Origin: Dehalococcoidia bacterium
Lineage (GTDB): Bacteria; Chloroflexota; Dehalococcoidia; GIF9; AB-539-J10
NCBI GenBank assembly: GCA_030603485.1
Contig: JAUVXS010000013.1
Coordinates: 1-18,228, forward strand
Direction: 5' to 3'
Length of the DNA: 18,228 bases
Translations under genes and position numbers: made by a program
Shown: positions 13,790-18,228 of the stretch, piece by piece
Layout: each line of letters opens with the position of its first letter
Position numbering within the stretch: position 1 is the stretch's first letter
The notes under the pieces: model-generated
Seen by the model: the letters and a program-made list of their open reading frames with translations, nothing else
Database searches by the model: none
Told to the model about the DNA's origin: nothing

Positions 13790-15076
13790 ATGAGTAATAA
13801 CGCTAAAAAAGATGACGTCATTGTGCTGGGGGGGCGTGAGTTCAATCGACTAAAGAACGGGCTAGATGAGGCTCAGGTAGCGTCTTTCATTGACGAGCTA
13901 ATCGAGGAACGGGATAAACTAGCCCAGTCTCAGGAGCATATCGCGTCTCTTAGCAGACTTGCAGAGACGACCGTTGTCGAAGCTGACAATCTGGCAACGC
14001 AGATTAAGACAGAAACCGCAGAACAAGCTAAAGCTGAGAGTACTGCCATTATAGATAAAACCAGGGAGCAAGCTCGACAGATGATGGAGCAGAAAATAGC
14101 TGAAGCTGAGGAGATTGCTAATGAACGGGCTAACGCAATCAAGGCTAAAGCCGAAGAGGAAGCAGTACTGTTGCTAGAGAACCAGAAAATTAAAATCCGG
14201 GGTGAACTACACAACCTTGTAAATCAACAATTCGGCTATATGCTGGAAGAACTGGAAAGCCTTAAGCGACAGGCAGCAGCGGTACAGGCAGATTTTGGCA
14301 ATAAGTTGTCTGAGCCAGGGGGAGAGCAAAGCAATGTAATCACGAAAATCGCAGAAGAGAGAGACAACATAGTCGCGGAAGAGAAAGAAGCCGCAGCCGT
14401 GGAAATCGCAGAGGAGAGCCATAATATAGTCGCCGAAGAGAAAGAAGCCACAGCCGTGGAAATCGCCGAAGAGAGCGATAACATAGTCGCCGAAGAGAAA
14501 GAAGCCACAGCCGTGGAAATCGCAGAAGAGATCGATAACATAGTCGCCGAAGAGAAAGAGGCCTCAGCCGTGGAAATCGCGATAGAGAGCGAAATCACAG
14601 CCGTGGAAGAGAAGGAAGCCGCAGTCGTGGAAATCGCAGAGGAGAGCAGAATGGAAGCAGGGGAAGAGAACAAGACACTTGACAAATCCCCGGAGCCAAG
14701 CCGGGCTACGGACCACACCGAAAAAAGTTTCGAACTCTCGAACCTACTTCAGTTTGAAGAGCAGGCAGAGTTGGGCAAGCCGCAATGGGAAGTGGAAATC
14801 TTGCCTCCCTTTAATGTAGCCAAAGTCATGGAAGTTGTGGCCTTCCTTGACCAATTACCCGAAGTTGCAAATACTGAGATGATTGTACCTAAGATTGATA
14901 TGCCTTCAATTCTGGTTTTCCTGCGTGAGCCCATAAACTTTGTTAATGTGCTGCAAACAATACCTGGAGTGGCTTATATCGAAGAAGTCAAACCTGACAC
15001 AGCTGCTACCAATGGCAACTCAAGGAAAGTTCGCATAGCCCTCTCGGGAACCACAACGTCGCAAGAAGAGAAATAA
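13790..15076 (+). CDS. DivIVA-like coiled-coil protein with 19-residue repeats and C-terminal alpha/beta domain
   Basis: A 428-residue cytosolic protein in three parts. Residues 15-45 (GREFNRLKNGLDEAQVASFI onward) resemble the DivIVA N-terminal module (F-x-x-x-x-x-G-h-x-x-x-x-V-x-x-F-h-x-x-h), followed by a long coiled coil to about 175. Residues 187-281 are five repeats of 19 residues, consensus IAEESDNIVAEEKEATAVE, with a partial sixth to 294. Residues 331-402 look like a compact beta-alpha-beta-beta-alpha-beta domain (WEVEILPP; VAKVMEVVAFLDQLP; TEMIVPKID; SILVFLREP; FVNVLQTIP; AYIEEVKP). DivIVA proteins mark cell poles and division sites; that role here is inference. The chosen start at ATG 13790 has AAGGTGG 8 bases upstream; ATG 13769 is an alternative. 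It follows the BldC-like and small coiled-coil genes. Confidence 0.7.
   Translation: MSNNAKKDDVIVLGGREFNRLKNGLDEAQVASFIDELIEERDKLAQSQEHIASLSRLAETTVVEADNLATQIKTETAEQAKAESTAIIDKTREQARQMMEQKIAEAEEIANERANAIKAKAEEEAVLLLENQKIKIRGELHNLVNQQFGYMLEELESLKRQAAAVQADFGNKLSEPGGEQSNVITKIAEERDNIVAEEKEAAAVEIAEESHNIVAEEKEATAVEIAEESDNIVAEEKEATAVEIAEEIDNIVAEEKEASAVEIAIESEITAVEEKEAAVVEIAEESRMEAGEENKTLDKSPEPSRATDHTEKSFELSNLLQFEEQAELGKPQWEVEILPPFNVAKVMEVVAFLDQLPEVANTEMIVPKIDMPSILVFLREPINFVNVLQTIPGVAYIEEVKPDTAATNGNSRKVRIALSGTTTSQEEK
14348..14632 (+). repeat. Five tandem 57-bp in-frame repeats
   Basis: Units start at 14348, 14405, 14462, 14519 and 14576, each 19 codons; a partial sixth runs to about 14671. Units 2-4 are the most alike at DNA level, sharing blocks such as ATAGTCGCCGAAGAGAAAGA. 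The fifth is the most diverged. This suggests recent expansion in the middle of the array. Confidence 0.9.
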
Positions 15077-15572
15077 AGAACACGCATATCTTTCGTTAAA
15101 GATAGCAAACCAATCAAGGATGATAGTCATTTTGTCAATCGGGCTATGACCAGTACCGTCAATTAATCTTAAGTTCTTAAGAGCTAACACCTCAGTGCCC
15201 CTTGTCGGGTCTTGTTAGCGATATCGGTTTCTTATACACATATCCTGTTCTTACCAAGCCGGCACATCAAAAATGAACGTGATCATACCAGAAGGGTAGG
15301 TAAACGATTAGATATGAAATCGGACATTAAACCTCAAGGGCGTGGGCGCACAATGCGTTACTACGAGATTATATGGAAACTCAGGTCGGAAAAGACCTAA
15401 TCCTCTAAATGAGATTGTATGAAATTCAGTTTTGCGATCCGATAAATAAGGATATACACCATGATTAATCTGCGTGGTGCTGGTCGGAACATTGCCCTTA
15501 TGGACAAAATGTTTTATTCTTGAAATTAGCCTTTGACTTAGAAAGTAACGTTAGCTAAAAGGAGGAATTACC
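15077..15572. other. Intergenic region upstream of the cooS-like gene
   Basis: A 496-base region without a convincing gene. It contains a hairpin just after the DivIVA-like gene (TATCTTT/AAAGATA, loop CGTT, 15087-15104), which may be a weak terminator. It also contains a perfect 7-2-7 inverted repeat (TCTTAAG-TT-CTTAAGA, 15167-15182), a short stem AGGTC/GACCT (15383-15398) and a strong ribosome-binding site AGGAGG (15560-15565). An open frame at 15212-15400 does not look coding. No clear promoter hexamers were seen for the cooS-like gene. Confidence 0.5.
15087..15104 (+). terminator. Possible weak terminator after the DivIVA-like gene
   Basis: A 7-bp perfect stem with a 4-base loop (CGTT), starting 11 bases after the stop codon. 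GC flanks can extend it through a one-base bulge. No T-run follows on the plus strand, so support is modest. Confidence 0.3.
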
Positions 15573-17477
15573 ATGGAGAAAGAAAGGATTTCATATCACG
15601 AGTCCGTACGTCGAGTGTACGATAGGATTAAAGAAGATGAAATGAATAATATCTGGGACAGGTACGAAGCCCAGGGAATGGGAGGCAATCCCGACCAGCG
15701 TTGTCCATTCTGTATGGGAGGAGTTCGCTGTGACCTGTGCTCTAACGGGCCGTGTCGTGCCGATGTTGCCAAAGACAAGAGGGGCGTGTGCGGCATCACC
15801 GGAGACGGTATGGCGATGCGTATGATGCTCCTCAGAAATATCTTGGGAGCTTCAACATATCACTATCACACCGAGCAGACCATCAAGACGCTTCGCGCTA
15901 CAGCCAAAGGCGAAACTCCTTTCAAGATAATCGAGAAAGACAAATTGAAGGTATTGGCTGGCAGGCTGGGGATAGCCACCTCAGGCACAATCGAGAAAAC
16001 GGCTTTGACTCTCTGTGATTTTGTTGAAGCTGACTTCAACCGTAAAGCCGATGAGCCAAGCCAGATAGTTGAAGCCCTGGCTCCCGACGAACGAAAGATA
16101 ACCTGGAAAAATCTGGATCTGTTTCCCGGCGGAGTATACGGTGAGATGCTACGGGCGTCAAGCTCTTGCCTTACTAACGTGGACGGCTATTACGTCAGCC
16201 TGGCGCTAAAAGCAATGCGCCTGAGCATAGCGACGGCCTACCAGAGTCAAATTGTAAATGAGTACTGCCAGGATATTATCTTCGGTCTTCCCAGGCCACA
16301 TAAGATGCGTGTTGACCTCGGAGTTCTTGATCCCGATTATGTTAATGCTTTGCCGAATGGTCATGAGCCCTTTCTCGGTTTCGCGATGGTTCAGTTGGCC
16401 AGGAAGCCGGAGTGGCAGGACAAGGCCAGAGCGGTCGGGGCAAAGGGATTGCGCGTTATTGCCAACATCGAGACCGGTCAGGAGATGATTCAAAGATGGG
16501 AAATGGATGACGCCTTCTATGGTTTCACAGGTAACTGGTTAATGCAGGAGGCTGTTCTTGGCAGTGGTTGTGTTGACCTCTTTGCCTGCGATATGAACTG
16601 CTCGATGCCGGTTGACCCGGCTTATGCCAGGAAGTACAAAATAAGGCTGGTACCGGTCAGCGACCTGGTTGCCTTCGAAGGCATTACCGAGCGCATCAAC
16701 TACGAGCCTGAAAAGGCAGAGGAGCAGGCAGCCCAGCTGTTGCTGATGGCCATAGATAATTTTAAAGAACGCCATGCCTCGGTGCAGCCGGTTACGGGTC
16801 TGCCGATGAACGAAGCCACGGTCGGGTTCTCCTCCGAAAGCATCGTTGAAGCTCTGGGTGGTTCCCTGGAGCCGCTCTTGAAGGTAATCAAAAACGGTAC
16901 CATCAGGGGTGTGATTGGACTTATCTCGTGCACTACTCTGAGAGATACCGGCCAGGACGTACACAGCGTGCGGATGGCTAAGGAACTAATCAAGCGCGAT
17001 CTTCTGGTCCTTTCCATGGGCTGTGGTAATGGGGCAATGCAGGTAGCGGGTTTGTGCCGCCCCGAGGCAAGTGAGTTTGCGGGCACAGGCCTTAAGGGTC
17101 TCTGCCAGACTCTGGGCATACCACCGGTATTGAGTTACGGAACGTGTACTGATACGGGACGTATTGCCGATCTGCTGGCCAGTCTAGCCAGCGCTTTGGG
17201 AAATGTACCCGTCTCCGAACTACCTGTGGCCGCCGTTGCCCCCGAGTATATGGAACAGAAAGCGACTATTGATGCCGTCTTTGCCCTGGCTTTTGGTCTT
17301 TATACCTATGTGAATCCGGTACCCACAGTTACCGGAGCACCGAATTTGGTTCACTTGTTGACACAGGACTGCAAGCAGCTAACCGGCGGTATATTGAATG
17401 TCGAAAAAGACCCCGTCCAGGCTGCGAATGCTATCCTGGCCCACATAGAAGCGAATCGAAAAAAGCTGGGCATATAG
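15573..17477 (+). CDS. CooS-family protein with non-canonical active site (CODH / hybrid-cluster superfamily)
   Basis: A 634-residue homologue of the anaerobic Ni-Fe carbon monoxide dehydrogenase catalytic subunit, of normal length. The N-terminal clusters are CPFC (C44, C47; D-cluster position) and C53-x2-C56-x4-C61-x11-C73 (B-cluster). Five C-cluster ligands align: H264 in NGHEP, C343 in MNCSMP, C453 in ISCTTLRD, C484 in MGCGNG and C525 in GTCTDTGR. The sixth, the Cys295 equivalent in the usual GICCTGNE motif, is Glu: here ANIETGQE, E300. The catalytic-lysine motif reads MEQKAT (E561, K563), like the E-x-K of hybrid-cluster protein, rather than the CODH S-E-K. A CooS paralogue of Carboxydothermus (CooS-V) that lacks a canonical Cys has an Fe-S-oxo cluster and no CO activity, so this protein may not be a CODH. 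No cooC, cooF or acetyl-CoA synthase gene is in view. AGGAGG is 7 bases from the ATG. Confidence 0.9.
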   Translation: MEKERISYHESVRRVYDRIKEDEMNNIWDRYEAQGMGGNPDQRCPFCMGGVRCDLCSNGPCRADVAKDKRGVCGITGDGMAMRMMLLRNILGASTYHYHTEQTIKTLRATAKGETPFKIIEKDKLKVLAGRLGIATSGTIEKTALTLCDFVEADFNRKADEPSQIVEALAPDERKITWKNLDLFPGGVYGEMLRASSSCLTNVDGYYVSLALKAMRLSIATAYQSQIVNEYCQDIIFGLPRPHKMRVDLGVLDPDYVNALPNGHEPFLGFAMVQLARKPEWQDKARAVGAKGLRVIANIETGQEMIQRWEMDDAFYGFTGNWLMQEAVLGSGCVDLFACDMNCSMPVDPAYARKYKIRLVPVSDLVAFEGITERINYEPEKAEEQAAQLLLMAIDNFKERHASVQPVTGLPMNEATVGFSSESIVEALGGSLEPLLKVIKNGTIRGVIGLISCTTLRDTGQDVHSVRMAKELIKRDLLVLSMGCGNGAMQVAGLCRPEASEFAGTGLKGLCQTLGIPPVLSYGTCTDTGRIADLLASLASALGNVPVSELPVAAVAPEYMEQKATIDAVFALAFGLYTYVNPVPTVTGAPNLVHLLTQDCKQLTGGILNVEKDPVQAANAILAHIEANRKKLGI

Positions 17478-17484
17478 AGTTAGC

Positions 17485-17516
17485 GCAGGTAAAAGGACAT
17501 CCAAGGTTTTTCCTGC
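17485..17516 (+). terminator. Possible terminator after the cooS-like gene
   Basis: GCAGGTAAAA (17485-17494) pairs with 17507-17516 through 9 of 10 bases around a 12-base loop, starting 7 bases after the stop. The T-run is inside the 3' arm rather than after it. If real, it separates this gene from the methyltransferase-like gene; if weak, the two are cotranscribed. Confidence 0.35.
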
Positions 17517-17566
17517 CTTCGTGCTATGATTTAAGTGATACTTGCAGGAAGAGAGACCGGAAATTC

Positions 17567-18228
17567 ATGATAGCATTTGAGGCACGATGCAGCACTACCG
17601 CTATGGGGATAATGCCTCATAGGGATGTTGAGCGGGCTCTGGAGCTTGCCTTGAGCCTGGATATCCCATTCTGGCCCCAGCTTCCTAAAGTGAGCTTGTA
17701 TGAAGATATGTATGTTCAGGCATCGCAGAATTTCCCGGGCATAGCTATTGACTTTGACAAAGAGAGGCTCAGTTTTAACACTGCCCGATTTGAACAAGAA
17801 CTCGACGAGTATTTCGTGAAAATGGACGTCCCTGAGGCTTTTACCCTCACCGCGGAGTATTCCGCAGTATTCCACAAATTTCTCTCCAGGGAGGTTCAAG
17901 GTTATAAAGCTATCAGAGGACAGGTCATCGGTCCCGTGAGCTTTGGCTTTAAGGTGCTTGATGAGAACCTCAAGCCAATCATTTATAACGATGCGGCAAG
18001 GACTATTTTGTTTGATTTTATTCAAAAGAAAGCCAACATTCAGTATCAGGAGCTTAAGGAAAGGAATCCCAATGCCTTTGTCTGGCTGGATGAGCCAGGA
18101 CTTGGTTATGTGTTTAGTGGTCTTTCGGGATATAATGAGCAACTGGCTAAAGAAGACTACCATAATTTTGTTGAAGGACTGGAAGGTCCCAAAGGGCTGC
18201 ATCTCTGTGCCGAGGTGAATTTACCCTA
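17567..18228 (+). CDS. MetE/UROD-like methyltransferase, 3'-truncated by window edge
   Basis: 220 residues are visible with no stop, beginning MIAFEARCSTTAMGIMPHRD. The fold family is the uroporphyrinogen decarboxylase / cobalamin-independent methionine synthase barrel. Supporting motifs are GQVIGPVSFGFKVLD (118-132), VWLDEPGLGYVFSG (172-185), whose D-E-P matches the MetE active-site strand, and LHLCAEVN (211-218), whose H212-x-C214 matches the first two zinc ligands of MetE-type enzymes. The remaining ligands would be past the window edge. Such proteins use a zinc-activated thiol or corrinoid partner in methyl transfer; the substrate cannot be told. The ATG at 17567 has only a weak ribosome-binding site (GGAAATTC). 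It starts 89 bases after the cooS-like gene in the same direction, so a functional link is possible. Confidence 0.8.
   Translation, partial: MIAFEARCSTTAMGIMPHRDVERALELALSLDIPFWPQLPKVSLYEDMYVQASQNFPGIAIDFDKERLSFNTARFEQELDEYFVKMDVPEAFTLTAEYSAVFHKFLSREVQGYKAIRGQVIGPVSFGFKVLDENLKPIIYNDAARTILFDFIQKKANIQYQELKERNPNAFVWLDEPGLGYVFSGLSGYNEQLAKEDYHNFVEGLEGPKGLHLCAEVNLP

Noticed and set aside
14348..14671. Tandem repeats considered as a CRISPR array
   Set aside because: The units are contiguous, in frame and without unique spacers, so they are coding repeats.
14236..14718. 160-codon minus-strand frame with Ser/Ala-rich repeats
   Set aside because: It is the antisense image of the 57-bp repeats in the DivIVA-like gene.
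15212..15400. 62-codon plus-strand frame upstream of the cooS-like gene
   Set aside because: No ribosome-binding site and no recognisable motif. It lies in a region with several short dyads and looks non-coding.
16206..17119. Minus-strand frames opposite the cooS-like gene
   Set aside because: They are shadows of a strongly supported coding frame, with no independent features.
15573..17477. Simple annotation as a functional Ni-Fe CO dehydrogenase
   Set aside because: The Cys295-equivalent ligand is Glu and the lysine motif is of hybrid-cluster type, so the canonical activity should not be assumed.
17531..18202. 223-codon minus-strand frame at the right end
   Set aside because: The plus-strand frame over the same bases has DEP and H-x-C motifs of the MetE/UROD family. 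The minus frame has none.

Overview
The window reads as bacterial chromosome, most likely from an uncultivated Chloroflexota lineage near Dehalococcoidia. This placement is an inference from gene content recalled from that group: an AbrB-type protein paired with arsM, a DUF5679 remnant, a secreted COG4880-type propeller, a DivIVA-like protein with long acidic repeats, and a CooS/MetE-like pair. I see no tRNA, rRNA, CRISPR array or transposase.

Layout. (1) 1-2148, minus strand: the N-terminal 716 residues of DNA polymerase III alpha (dnaE), running off the left edge, with a consensus-like promoter placed so that the mRNA would be leaderless. (2) 2149-2731: gene-poor spacer with a REP-like hairpin, then a strong promoter and a perfect palindromic operator. 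(3) 2732-4376, plus strand: a compact arsenic cluster of AbrB-fold regulator, ArsM arsenite methyltransferase and a Cys-rich membrane protein. All three products carry adjacent Cys-Cys pairs. (4) 4521-4991, minus strand: a universal stress protein. (5) 5412-7355: a two-domain, Fe-S/FMN/FAD enzyme of the 2,4-dienoyl-CoA reductase / trimethylamine dehydrogenase family. (6) 7602-12360: ECF sigma factor, single-pass membrane protein (presumed anti-sigma), secreted beta-propeller and secreted serpin, all co-oriented. The propeller and serpin genes share a homologous leader and signal peptide. (7) 12361-12819: serpin terminator, then a frameshifted DUF5679 pseudogene on the minus strand. (8) 12820-15076: a 73-residue BldC-like MerR-type DNA-binding protein, a soluble coiled-coil protein, and a DivIVA-like coiled-coil protein with five 19-residue repeats and an unfamiliar C-terminal alpha/beta domain. 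(9) 15573-17477: a CooS-family protein whose active-site residues are a mixture of carbon monoxide dehydrogenase and hybrid-cluster protein. (10) 17567-end: a MetE/UROD-like methyltransferase, cut by the right edge.

The strongest candidate for unusual biology is the CooS-like protein. Five of the six usual C-cluster ligands are kept, but the cysteine equivalent to Cys295 is Glu, and the C-terminal motif reads E-Q-K as in hybrid-cluster protein. It probably does not carry the Ni-Fe C-cluster. Second are two modules that look like coherent but poorly described systems: the sigma / anti-sigma / propeller / serpin set, which could be a cell-surface response with a secreted protease inhibitor, and the BldC-like / coiled-coil / DivIVA-like set, which could act in cell-pole or chromosome organisation. 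All functional statements come from motif reading and family knowledge. No database search was run.
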